Source of the DNA: Methanomassiliicoccus sp.
Lineage (GTDB): Archaea > Thermoplasmatota > Thermoplasmata > Methanomassiliicoccales > Methanomassiliicoccaceae
Assembly: GCA_016109435.1 (NCBI GenBank)
Contig: JAEILR010000020.1
Coordinates: 62,001-126,000 of the forward strand
Reading direction: 5' to 3'
Length of the DNA stretch: 64,000 nucleotides
Shown: positions 26,728 through 34,940 of the stretch, piece by piece
Layout: the number at the start of each line of letters is the position of its first letter
Position numbering within the stretch: the stretch's first letter is position 1
Translations under genes and position numbers: made by a program
The notes under the pieces: model-generated
Database searches by the model: none
What the model was told of the DNA's origin: nothing
Seen by the model: the letters and a program-made list of their open reading frames with translations, nothing else

Positions 26728-26749
26728 TTATTAAACTTTCGTTCAATAA
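26728..26749. promoter_or_regulatory. inverted repeat between the MMPL and TetR genes (putative operator)
   Basis: Half-sites TTATTAAAC (26728-26736) and GTTCAATAA (26741-26749) are reverse complements with one mismatch around a 4-bp spacer. The left half also reads as a minus-strand TATA box (TTTAATAAC) for the MMPL gene, so a bound TetR dimer would block that promoter. The TetR gene has its own TATA-like ctttatattt near 26786-26795. Confidence 0.55.
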
Positions 26750-26818
26750 ATTCAAACTATGGTCAATTAACTATCTGAAGGTCAACTTTATATTTCCGGG
26801 GGGGTTACCAATGATGAC

Positions 26819-27433
26819 ATGCCCAGGGTATACCCGAACTACAAGAACGAGGCCAGGAACAGCATCATGCACGCGGCCATGGACCTGTTCAGAGAAAGGG
26901 GCTACCATGCCACCACCATGGAGCAGATCGCCGACCGCCTGGGCGTGAGCAAGGCCACTCTATATACATACTACAAGAGCAAGGAGGACCTGCTGGTCAC
27001 GGCCATCAAGGACGCTCCCAGCACCATCATGTCGGTCATGCGGGAATCGTTGAGCAGGAGCGATATCCTTGATCAGAGCGGGTCGTTCTTCGACGGGATG
27101 ATGGACATCGTCCGTTCCTACAGCCCGGGTCTGTTCTTCGAGGTGATGTCCGAGGCTTCCAGGAACGAGGTGATACGCGATGCGGTGAACGAGGACGCCG
27201 AGAGCACCGTGACGGTCATCGTGGACCTTCTCGAAGAGCAGAGAGAGAACGGCCGACTGCGCCCCGACCTCGACCTGGAGGCCCTGGCCAGAGGCATGTC
27301 CAGTTTATATTATGGCCTGATCGCGAGCCTTATCCTGGACTCCGACGAGAAGAAGGCCAGGAAGGCCTGGACGGCCTCCATCGAGTGCATGGTGGCCGGG
27401 GCAGTGACGCCCGGCCCCCATCCTGTCCGTTGA
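26819..27433 (+). CDS. TetR-family transcription regulator
   Basis: 204 residues. The N-terminal helix-turn-helix (about 15-60) reads AMDLFRERGYHATTMEQIAD then LGVSKATLYTYYKSKEDLL, classic TetR. The C-terminal half is helical, with an acidic segment DAVNEDAESTVTVIVDLLEE for dimer and ligand binding. Divergent to the MMPL exporter, so it most likely represses it and is released by the exported compound. Confidence 0.9.
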   Translation: MPRVYPNYKNEARNSIMHAAMDLFRERGYHATTMEQIADRLGVSKATLYTYYKSKEDLLVTAIKDAPSTIMSVMRESLSRSDILDQSGSFFDGMMDIVRSYSPGLFFEVMSEASRNEVIRDAVNEDAESTVTVIVDLLEEQRENGRLRPDLDLEALARGMSSLYYGLIASLILDSDEKKARKAWTASIECMVAGAVTPGPHPVR

Positions 27434-27446
27434 AGCCCCATCCTTC

Positions 27447-30326
27447 TCACTCGACGTAGATCGCCGGACGATGGGGCTGCGCCGCCCGCGCCTTCCTCTG
27501 GGGGTCTGGTATACCCGCCTCGTCCGCCGGGTAGATAGCCATATCGCACCCCAGCTCCTTTGCCAGGAACACCGCCGCATCGTGCAGGTAGGCGTTCTCG
27601 TCGATCGGCGTGGACAGCTTGGCCATCTCCGTTTCGGAGCTTTTCATCAGGTCCTCGGCGGTCTTCCGGGCGAAGTCCGCGGACTCCTTGCCCCTGCGCT
27701 TCAGGTCCTCCCTTGACATCACCGCCTTGGTCAGGCCGGGAACGCTGAGTTGTTTCGTTCCGGCCAGCGCGAGACCCATGGCCAGCACGTCCTTCTTCCA
27801 CTGCGGGGTAGTGTATATGAATACCTTGGTGGGGGAGATGCCGGTCACCTTCAAGATCTCGTTGATGTCGGTCATGACCCCTTCCAGGTAGTTCTCGGCG
27901 ACCTCGGCCTCGCGGTTCGACGGCAGCTCCTCCGGCTCGGGGTAGGGGGCGATGGACACGAAGCCCTTCTCCCCGATGCCCACCCACATCTCCTCGGCCA
28001 CATGGGGGGTGATGGGAGCGATCGAACGGATCCACGCCCGGAGCACCCTGGCCACGGTGTCGGTATTGCAGCCTCCGCGCCGGAGGTACCAGCGGACGTC
28101 GGCGAGGGTCTCGAAGTACGCCTCGTTGGCCATCTTCCGGAGGTCGAACTCCTCCATGGCCGCCCGTATGGTCATGGCCCGGTTGGACATCCGGGAGAGG
28201 AGCCAATCATCGACCTTCTGCGTTTCTTTCCCCTGCACCGTCTTCAGCTCCTCGATCGTCCGCAGGATGCGGTCGATCCTGCTCGAGTAGTTCTGGATCG
28301 CCCCCTCGTCCCATTCCACGTCGGCGAATGGAGCGGCGATATGAGCGTAGTACAGCCGCAGGGCGTCCACGCCGAAGCGCTCGGCGGCATCGGGGATGGG
28401 TTCCGCCCCTCCCTTGGACTTCGATATCTTGCCCAGCTTACCGGTCACGTACCAATTGACGAATATCCCCCGGGGCCACAGGTCCTCCGGCAGGATGGCC
28501 ACGTGGTTCATCAGGAAGGCGGGGAAGTGCACGGTCATGTGCTCCTTCCCTCCCAGGTTGATGTCCAGGGGGTACCAGTACAGGACATCGGCCCGGATGC
28601 GCTCGATGAGCTCGACCGGCGTGCCGGTGGAAGCGGAGACCTCCGCGGCCGTTCCCCTTCCGAGGAACACATGATCGAAGAACACCTCGTCCATGGCTGC
28701 GGCGTCGAGCTGTCCGGAGTTGAAGTACTGGGAGACCAGATAATATATGGGATACAGGGTGGAATCGGAGATGGCCTCGATGATCCACTTGTCGTCGAAC
28801 GGAAAGCGGGTACCGAGCCAGTTCCCCTGACGGACGCACGCCCTCTCCCTGAACCAGTCGAGGACCCCCTGCACGTTCACGTAGTATTCCTGGGGCAGGA
28901 TGTGCATGGTCCTGGCGTGCCTCTTGCTGTTGTCGGTCAGAGGGGCATTGGCATAGTCGATGAACCACTGGTCGGGGACCTTCTTGATGACCACCGGGCG
29001 GCCGCAGCGGCAGACGACCTCCTCTGACAGGTCGTAGAATAGCTCGGCCTCTCCGGCCTCGACCATCATCTTCTTGATCAGTTCCTTGGCCTCCTCGACC
29101 TTCATGCCTGCGAACTCCCCGGCGTTCGCGTTCATCCGGCCGGTGTGGAAACCGTCCTTGTAGATGGCCTTCTTGGCCTCGTCCAGGCGGGGGTCCCCGG
29201 ATCGGGTGATGCCCATCTTGTCCACCATCTCCACCGCAGGGAGAGGGCCGTAACCTTTGGTCTCGATGATGGCGATCGGCCTAATGGCACGGACCATCTC
29301 GGGGTCCAGGCCATACTTGGACATCTCGGCCTCATCGGCCTGCAGGAGCTTCAGGGAGATCCAGTCATCCGGCGCGTCGGAGGGGACGCTGGTGACCAGG
29401 CCGGTGCCGACATCGGGATCGGCGAATGTCGCCGGCAGGACCGGGACATCGCGGTGTATGACCGGGGCCACGCAGATGCGGCCGATGAGATCGGTCCCGG
29501 GAACGGTCCCCAAGAGCTCAAGGCCGTCCTTCTGGTAGACCATCTTGTCATACGACGGCCGGCTGATGACCCAAGTCTCGCCGTTGCGTCGGACCTTGAC
29601 ATACTCGACCTCGGGGTTGACCCAGAAGTTGGTCTGACCATACACCGTCTCCGGACGGAGGGTCGCCGCGATGAGGAACATGTCCCCGCACCGGAACTTG
29701 AGCAGGGTGTACTCCGTGGTCTCCGCGCTCCCGCCCTTGGAGAGGTCGGTCTCCGAGGCGTCCACAGCCACCGGGCCGCACTCCACGCAAGCGGGGGCGA
29801 AGTACGGCCTCTGGATGAGGAGACCCGCCTCGTTGAGCTTGCGGAACTGCCACTGGATGAACTTGCCATAATCCGGATTGGTAGTGGAGGTGAACCGCCG
29901 CCAGTCGGCCAGGAAACCGAACCTCTTCCAGTACTGGTTCACGTATACCTTATTGAAGAAGTCCACGACCTGCTGCGGCTCGGTGAGCTTGGCCAGAGTT
30001 TCCTCCGGGCACCCATTGGCCAGGAGGTAGTCGATGGTCTTCTTATCCTTCTCCCTGATACGCTTGGCGAGGGAGATGGCCCCATTGCCGGTGGCGTGGG
30101 TGCCGACCGGGAAGAGCACGTTATACCCGGTCATACGCTTGTACCTGGCGATGGCATCGACATAGGTGTAACCGCGCATGTGGCCGACGTGCAGGTAGCC
30201 GGTCAAACCAGGGTAGGCGAATATGATCATGAACTTCGGCCTTGTATCCCTGTTCGCCTCGTACAGCCTGGCATCGTACCAGCGCTCCTGCCATTTGGCC
30301 TCTATCTCAGCGGTCCAGTCAGACAT
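27447..30326 (-). CDS. leuS: leucyl-tRNA synthetase (archaeal type)
   Basis: 959-residue class I synthetase. The HIGH motif is HVGHMRG near residue 49; the CP1 editing domain spans about 220-480; GKISKSKGG is the KMSKS loop near 640; the anticodon-binding domain and C-terminal tail follow. ATG 30326 is used (AAGGTG upstream); two extra residues are possible. A TATA-like TATTTATAACAATATAG lies near 30350-30370. It runs convergent with the TetR gene (13-bp gap). Confidence 0.96.
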   Translation of the reverse strand: MSDWTAEIEAKWQERWYDARLYEANRDTRPKFMIIFAYPGLTGYLHVGHMRGYTYVDAIARYKRMTGYNVLFPVGTHATGNGAISLAKRIREKDKKTIDYLLANGCPEETLAKLTEPQQVVDFFNKVYVNQYWKRFGFLADWRRFTSTTNPDYGKFIQWQFRKLNEAGLLIQRPYFAPACVECGPVAVDASETDLSKGGSAETTEYTLLKFRCGDMFLIAATLRPETVYGQTNFWVNPEVEYVKVRRNGETWVISRPSYDKMVYQKDGLELLGTVPGTDLIGRICVAPVIHRDVPVLPATFADPDVGTGLVTSVPSDAPDDWISLKLLQADEAEMSKYGLDPEMVRAIRPIAIIETKGYGPLPAVEMVDKMGITRSGDPRLDEAKKAIYKDGFHTGRMNANAGEFAGMKVEEAKELIKKMMVEAGEAELFYDLSEEVVCRCGRPVVIKKVPDQWFIDYANAPLTDNSKRHARTMHILPQEYYVNVQGVLDWFRERACVRQGNWLGTRFPFDDKWIIEAISDSTLYPIYYLVSQYFNSGQLDAAAMDEVFFDHVFLGRGTAAEVSASTGTPVELIERIRADVLYWYPLDINLGGKEHMTVHFPAFLMNHVAILPEDLWPRGIFVNWYVTGKLGKISKSKGGAEPIPDAAERFGVDALRLYYAHIAAPFADVEWDEGAIQNYSSRIDRILRTIEELKTVQGKETQKVDDWLLSRMSNRAMTIRAAMEEFDLRKMANEAYFETLADVRWYLRRGGCNTDTVARVLRAWIRSIAPITPHVAEEMWVGIGEKGFVSIAPYPEPEELPSNREAEVAENYLEGVMTDINEILKVTGISPTKVFIYTTPQWKKDVLAMGLALAGTKQLSVPGLTKAVMSREDLKRRGKESADFARKTAEDLMKSSETEMAKLSTPIDENAYLHDAAVFLAKELGCDMAIYPADEAGIPDPQRKARAAQPHRPAIYVE

Positions 30327-30486
30327 CGCCACACCTTATGTGGCCAGGAAATACTATATTGTTATAAATAGGATGCTTTGAACCGCCTTCGCCAGAGGTA
30401 CCCGACCATACGGGATATCCGCCCTGGACGGGCATCCAGCGCGAGTTGCGGCACCGCCGCATGGACGGCGGTCGACGGCGAGCGGC

Positions 30487-30795
30487 CTACGCCTTGATGC
30501 CAGCCTTGAGCAGCTCCATCTCAAGGACCTGGGTCTGACTCATCTCTACGGGCTGGGCAAGCATGTCCTCTAGGGCGCTCTTGACCGTCGACGATCTCTT
30601 CCAGGAAGTGTCCATCGCTTCCTCGGACGACCACAGGGTGATGAACACCACTTTGTCTGGTTCGTCAAGAGGGGCGAGGATGAAATGGCCTTTGAACCCC
30701 TGGTCACCTTCCTTGATGAATCCCTCGATCGTCCTTATGCCTTCAGCTCTCAATCCAGGTTTGAACGTGGTCGTGGTCATTCGGGCATAGTCCAT
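30487..30795 (-). CDS. small dimeric alpha/beta-barrel protein (antibiotic biosynthesis monooxygenase-like)
   Basis: 102 residues: MDYARMTTTTFKPG, a middle strand HFILAPLDEPDKVVFITLWS and the following EEAMDTSWKRS resemble the ferredoxin-like barrel of the ABM family. The fold call is by pattern only; the substrate is unknown. ATG 30795 with GGTGA upstream is preferred; the longer frame lacks similarity. Its upstream region contains several G/C-rich hairpins. Confidence 0.55.
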   Translation of the reverse strand: MDYARMTTTTFKPGLRAEGIRTIEGFIKEGDQGFKGHFILAPLDEPDKVVFITLWSSEEAMDTSWKRSSTVKSALEDMLAQPVEMSQTQVLEMELLKAGIKA

Positions 30796-31181
30796 CTTGA
30801 CTTCACCGCAAATTCTTCTTAGCACCGGGTTCAAGAACGTATTGTTGCTGGTCCAGAAGGCGGACGATTATTTCGGCCCTGCGGCAGGGACCGTCAGGGC
30901 GGACAGACCGCCTTGCAGGCCGAGGCATGAGGCATCACCGTCGCCGAGCCGCGGGACAAGGTCCCGGCTGCTCGGAGGCCAAAAAATTGGCGGATATGAC
31001 CACGTCATACAGGCCCGTTCTGGCGTGATTTTAAGAGAAATTTTATAATTTATAAAAACTATGACTGGATAGTACCGTCCGTCAGTATCAAATTTGAGTA
31101 TGACAAATTATGACGATTGACATATTTTTATATACTTAGTAGGACATTTCCTAATTGTCCTAACATACAGGTGAGCTGACT
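30796..31181. other. intergenic region with stem-loops and the RHH promoter
   Basis: Three stems are seen: CCCTG/CAGGG at 30877-30889, GGCGG/CCGCC at 30898-30912, and CCGAG...CTCGG with an inner GGGAC/GTCCC at 30944-30975. They could be a structured RNA or leader of the minus-strand gene. The right part (31030-31140) is A/T rich with TATA-like ttttatatactt at 31126-31137 for the RHH gene. No protein is seen. Confidence 0.4.
31140..31162 (+). promoter_or_regulatory. inverted repeat next to the RHH TATA box (putative autoregulatory operator)
   Basis: TAGGACA (31140-31146) and TGTCCTA (31156-31162) are perfect reverse complements with a 9-bp spacer. The element begins directly after the TATA box (31126-31137) and covers the expected transcription start. 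Ribbon-helix-helix dimers commonly bind such palindromes. Confidence 0.6.
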
Positions 31182-31562
31182 TTGGACGGAGAAAGGATAT
31201 CACTGCGGTTGGAACTCGAGGACCTCGAGCTACTGGATTCCTTCATAGAGAAGCATCCGGAATACTCGAACCGGTCCAACTTCGCAAGGGTGGCCATTCG
31301 CTCGTTCATAGATCAGGCCGACGGGACCGCAACGGCCGTCAAGAAGCACGTCAAAAAGGAGAACGTGATCACGGTCGAGGTCCCCCGGCTTGCGCACGAG
31401 ACCATCATGACCTCGGTTCGGGCAGGGATATATAATTCCCCCGAGGAAGCGGTGGTGTGGTGCATAAGGAAGGAGTTCATCAAGATCGAACAGACCCTTG
31501 AGATGATCAAGAATGAAAAACAGGAATCGCTCAAGGGCGCGATGCAGATGATCTCGGAATAA
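31182..31562 (+). CDS. ribbon-helix-helix transcription regulator (CdrS-like position)
   Basis: 126 residues. The N-terminus RISLRLELEDLELLDSFIEK followed by SNRSNFARVAIRSFID is a ribbon-helix-helix DNA-binding domain; a linker with a KKHVKKE segment and a second RHH-like domain (ITVEVPRLAHETIMTSVRAG then SPEEAVVWCIRKEF) follows. So it may be a tandem RHH protein. TTG 31182 has AGGTGAG upstream. In euryarchaea an RHH gene (CdrS) precedes ftsZ2 and controls cell division; the same order is seen here, with 109 bp between the genes. Confidence 0.8.
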   Translation: MDGERISLRLELEDLELLDSFIEKHPEYSNRSNFARVAIRSFIDQADGTATAVKKHVKKENVITVEVPRLAHETIMTSVRAGIYNSPEEAVVWCIRKEFIKIEQTLEMIKNEKQESLKGAMQMISE

Positions 31563-31671
31563 GGGCAGCTCGGCAGATCTAGAAGGGATGCGGTCTGAAA
31601 AGGGATGGGATGCACGACCTAGGCCACGAAGGCCGGTCGGCTCACCTGATGTCGGGGCGGAGGGAGTGGGG

Positions 31672-32475
31672 ATGATGCACACCAAGAGCGAACAGATAGT
31701 GGCCACACTGAGCAAGGGCCTCCTGGAACCGAGGATCTCAGTAGTTGGATGCGGCGGCGCGGGCAACAATGTCGTCAACAGCATCTACTGGAGCAACAAG
31801 AAAGTGGAGACCGTTGCGGTCAACACCGACGAGACCAAGCTTGAGAACATCAACGCGCACAAGAAGATCCTCATCGGAAAGGATGTTACCCATGGGCAGG
31901 GCGCCAGGGGCTTCCCTGAGGTCGGAGAGCACTGCGCAGATCAGGCTAGGTCAGCTATCGCCAGCGTCCTCAAGGGGAGTGACATCGTCATCATCGTCGC
32001 CGGAATGGGCGGCGGGACCGGGACCGGGGCCGCGCCGATCGTGGCCGAGGTGTCCAGGGACCTGAACGCCGTTACCTTCGCTATCGCTATCAACCCGTTC
32101 TCTTACGAGACCTGCAGGCAGACCGCCGCCAAGGAGGGTATAAAGAAGCTCCGCGGGGTCACCGAGAACACCATCGTCCTCGACAACGATCGTCTGCTGG
32201 ACCTCGCCGGGGACATTTCCATCAATGAGAGCTTCGCCATCATGGAGCGGTCGATCAACCACCTGATCGACTCCATGACCCACCGCATCTCCGAGGATGT
32301 CGTCTCACCGATCCGTGAAGAGGTCAACGCCTACATCCAGGAGTACGAGAGCATCGCCGTCGTCCCCGCTCCACAGGCCCACCCGGTGGCCGAGCTGGTG
32401 ACCGCGAGCGTCGAGGCCAAGTCGGTGGACATGACTTTCGCCGCCACAGTGAACCCGCAACTCTTATCAAGGTGA
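31672..32475 (+). CDS. FtsZ-like GTPase-domain protein, short form
   Basis: 267 residues, clearly of the FtsZ/tubulin superfamily: ISVVGCGGAGNNVVNSIYW for nucleotide binding, VAVNTDETKLENI, KILIGK, the tubulin signature GGGTGTG near residues 113-119, and VLDNDRLLDL. It ends where FtsZ would begin its T7 loop (N-x-DFAD) and the C-terminal domain: neither is present, and the last 45 residues are unrelated. No frameshift is visible downstream. It may cap or regulate a full FtsZ encoded elsewhere, or bind GTP without polymerising. ATG 31672 has GGAGG upstream; the longer frame has no homology. Confidence 0.85.
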   Translation: MMHTKSEQIVATLSKGLLEPRISVVGCGGAGNNVVNSIYWSNKKVETVAVNTDETKLENINAHKKILIGKDVTHGQGARGFPEVGEHCADQARSAIASVLKGSDIVIIVAGMGGGTGTGAAPIVAEVSRDLNAVTFAIAINPFSYETCRQTAAKEGIKKLRGVTENTIVLDNDRLLDLAGDISINESFAIMERSINHLIDSMTHRISEDVVSPIREEVNAYIQEYESIAVVPAPQAHPVAELVTASVEAKSVDMTFAATVNPQLLSR

Positions 32476-32565
32476 GAGGATAGGCGCGGAGGCACGTCCC
32501 CCCGCTTCCCCGCCCCCTCTCGATTTTTACCGTATAATATATCCGGGGCGTTCCAATATCGTTTC

Positions 32566-33666
32566 GTGAGGGTCGGACTGGTCATCAACCCCATTGCGGG
32601 CATGGGAGGCGCGGTAGGACTCAAGGGGACCGATACCCCGGCCGTCCTGGAGAAGGCCATCGAGAAGGGGGCGAGACCCATCGCCCAGGGACGGACGGAA
32701 GAGGCCATCCGGGCAGCGGGAGAACTGGTGGGCTATGAGTTCTTCACCGCCGGCGGGGCCATGGGCGAGGACGTCCTGCGGGGCCGGGGCGCCAGACTGA
32801 CGATCGTGTACTCTCCTCCGGAGGTCACTTCCGATAACGACACCCGAGAGGCCTGCAGGTCGATCCTGGAAGCGGGAGTGGACATCCTGTTGTTCACCGG
32901 CGGCGACGGTACCGCCCGGGACGTTATGGACGTCATCGGCGAGCGGGTGCCGGTGATCGGTGTGCCGTCAGGAGTGAAGATGCATTCCGGGGTCTTCGCC
33001 AACACCGCCCGGGATGCCGGGGTCCTGCTGCGGCGGACCCGCGTCGAGTCGCTGCCGACCCACCGCACCGAGGTCATGGACATCGATGAGGACGAGGTCC
33101 GGCTCGGACGCATCAGCGCCTCCCTCTACGGCTACATGCTCGCGCCGGAGGAGCCCGCCCTCATGCAGCCCTACAAGCTCGCGCTCGGCGGCGCCAGCGA
33201 GGACGAGCACAAGGAGGCCCTGGCCAAGTACTTCGTGGACAAGATGCTGGCGGGCACGCTGTACATATTGGGGCCCGGGACCACCATCGAGGCGGTCGGG
33301 GCGCGCATGGGGGTGGACAAGACCCTGCTGGGGGTGGACCTGGTGGTGGACGGCATACTGCTGGGCAAGGATGTCGACGAGGATACCATATTACGAACGC
33401 TGGACAGCTTCCCTGATGCCCGCATCGTGGTCTCCCCCATCGGGGCCCAGGGGTTCATCTTCGGACGGGGCAATCAGCAGATGTCCCCGCGGGTCATCGA
33501 GAGGGTGGGGGTCCGCAACATCATGGTCCTGGCCACCCCGTTCAAGCTGAGGGAGACCAAGACCCTGAGGGTCGATACCGGCGACGAGGCCCTGGACGAG
33601 CAGCTGCGGGGCTACGGGAAGGTGCTGATCGGGTACGGGATCCAGCAGGTCGTGCCCACCGCCTAA
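32566..33666 (+). CDS. ATP-NAD kinase-like protein (COG3199)
   Basis: 366 residues. VGLVINPIAGMGGAVGLKG at the start and the phosphate-binding FTGGDGTARDV near 110-120 mark the NAD kinase/diacylglycerol kinase fold; GVPSGVKMHSGVF follows. COG3199 proteins are large relatives of NAD kinase whose substrate is not settled. GTG 32566 lies about 29 nt from TATA-like cgtataatat (32531-32540), so a leaderless mRNA is likely. Its stop overlaps the convergent gene by 4 bp. Confidence 0.85.
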   Translation: MRVGLVINPIAGMGGAVGLKGTDTPAVLEKAIEKGARPIAQGRTEEAIRAAGELVGYEFFTAGGAMGEDVLRGRGARLTIVYSPPEVTSDNDTREACRSILEAGVDILLFTGGDGTARDVMDVIGERVPVIGVPSGVKMHSGVFANTARDAGVLLRRTRVESLPTHRTEVMDIDEDEVRLGRISASLYGYMLAPEEPALMQPYKLALGGASEDEHKEALAKYFVDKMLAGTLYILGPGTTIEAVGARMGVDKTLLGVDLVVDGILLGKDVDEDTILRTLDSFPDARIVVSPIGAQGFIFGRGNQQMSPRVIERVGVRNIMVLATPFKLRETKTLRVDTGDEALDEQLRGYGKVLIGYGIQQVVPTA

Positions 33667-34298
33667 AGGCTCCTTCCGCAGCGGGGGCAGTACGAGCCTC
33701 CCGGGGGAAGGGGTTCACCGCATCCGTGGCAGCGTGACTGGCTACTTGACGATGGCGCCTTCCTCCGTCCGAGCACGACGACCACGATGATGATCACCAC
33801 CACTATGGCCGAAAGGGGCAGGAGCAGCAGCGCCCCGGCGAAGACCAGCCCACCGGTCATGTCCGGGTTGATGATGATGGAAGATGTAAGCAGGCCGATC
33901 GAGGAGTTCATAGAACCTTCCATCGTCGCGGACAAGGTGACGGCGACGGAACAGATCCCGACATAGTTCGGGGCCTTCCCGCTGATGGTGAACTGCTTGG
34001 AACCCATCGCCGGTATCAGGCCGTCGGACGGATTGATACTGTACAACTTATACTCGTCCATCGAGCTCCACATGGACCCATCGTAGATCTGAACGGTGAG
34101 TGAAGTGACGTAGATCGACCGATCATTGTTATTGTGAAGCGTGACCTTGAGGTCCATCGAACTGCCGCTGGTGACCTCCGTTGGTGTCATCTCCATCGAC
34201 AGCCCAGACAGTTCATCGAACGCCGAGACAGGCGCTGCTGAGGAAGCGATCATCACGGAGAGCAGGAGGCATGGGAGCACGAGGGTGGCGATCCTCAC
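33663..34298 (-). CDS. secreted/membrane-anchored protein with C-terminal zinc ribbon
   Basis: 211 residues: signal peptide (1-25, MRIATLVLPCLLLSVMIASS), an external beta-rich domain (about 30-145, LKVTLHNNNDRSIYVTSLTV, CARDB-like), one membrane helix (about 150-178) and a cytoplasmic zinc ribbon (CHGCG, CPRCG). Function unknown. Confidence 0.7.
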   Translation of the reverse strand: MRIATLVLPCLLLSVMIASSAAPVSAFDELSGLSMEMTPTEVTSGSSMDLKVTLHNNNDRSIYVTSLTVQIYDGSMWSSMDEYKLYSINPSDGLIPAMGSKQFTISGKAPNYVGICSVAVTLSATMEGSMNSSIGLLTSSIIINPDMTGGLVFAGALLLLPLSAIVVVIIIVVVVLGRRKAPSSSSQSRCHGCGEPLPPGGSYCPRCGRSL

Positions 34299-34340
34299 GA
34301 CCTTGTATCGCCCTGTACTGATATATTAGTGGTGAGACCC

Positions 34341-34940
34341 TTACCTCGACTCGGCCCGGGTGCTCTCGAATCCCAGTTCGAACGCCTTGACATTGATCTC
34401 CCTGGCCTTCGACGGCACGACCTCCAGCAGGGAGTCGAGCATCCGCTCGCGGGAGAGGGGGAATCCCTTCACCGCAGAAATCGCCCCGATCAGCACCGAG
34501 TTGGCGGTGATAGCTTTTCCGGCCTTGACCGCCAGCGCGGTGGCGTCAAGGGCGAAAAGGTTGCCGTTCACCGATCGGATGGCATCGAGGATCTCGCCGA
34601 TGCTAGGATAAACATCCTGACCGGCGGACACGCTGATGGGGACCACCGGATCGATGTTGGTCACGATGTAACTGTCCCGGTTGATCATGGTCAGAGACCT
34701 GCAGGTCTCCACCGGCTCGAAACCCATTAGCAGGTCGGCCCCGCCCCGGGGTATGAGGGGGCTGAGGACGTCCTGACCCATGCGCACCGAGCACTGCACG
34801 CTGCCTCCACGCTGAGCCATGCCGTGTACCTCGGACATCGCCACCTCGAACCCCTCGCCCACCGCCGCGTTGCCCAGGACGGTCGACGCCAGCAGCACCC
34901 CCTGACCTCCGACCCCTACCAGATGGATATTGTACTTCAT
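34341..34940 (-). CDS. iorB: indolepyruvate ferredoxin oxidoreductase, beta subunit
   Basis: 199 residues of the gamma-type 2-oxoacid oxidoreductase domain: NIHLVGVGGQGVLLASTVLG, EVHGMAQRGGSV and a C-terminal LGFES. With IorA it oxidises aryl pyruvates to acyl-CoA with ferredoxin, or runs in reverse to make aromatic amino acids from aryl acetates. ATG 34940 overlaps the iorA stop by 4 bp (ATGA), so the longer open frame is ignored. Confidence 0.93.
   Translation of the reverse strand: MKYNIHLVGVGGQGVLLASTVLGNAAVGEGFEVAMSEVHGMAQRGGSVQCSVRMGQDVLSPLIPRGGADLLMGFEPVETCRSLTMINRDSYIVTNIDPVVPISVSAGQDVYPSIGEILDAIRSVNGNLFALDATALAVKAGKAITANSVLIGAISAVKGFPLSRERMLDSLLEVVPSKAREINVKAFELGFESTRAESR

Noticed and set aside
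27310-30371. Several long frames (for example 27310-28206, 27750-29027, 29145-30371)
   Set aside because: They overlap leuS in other frames, show no recognisable domains and have biased composition (Arg, Gly, Pro or His rich).
30870-30980. Riboswitch or RNase P RNA
   Set aside because: The stems do not contain the conserved bases of the fluoride, cobalamin or SAM riboswitches or of RNase P RNA; only an unassigned structured region can be claimed.
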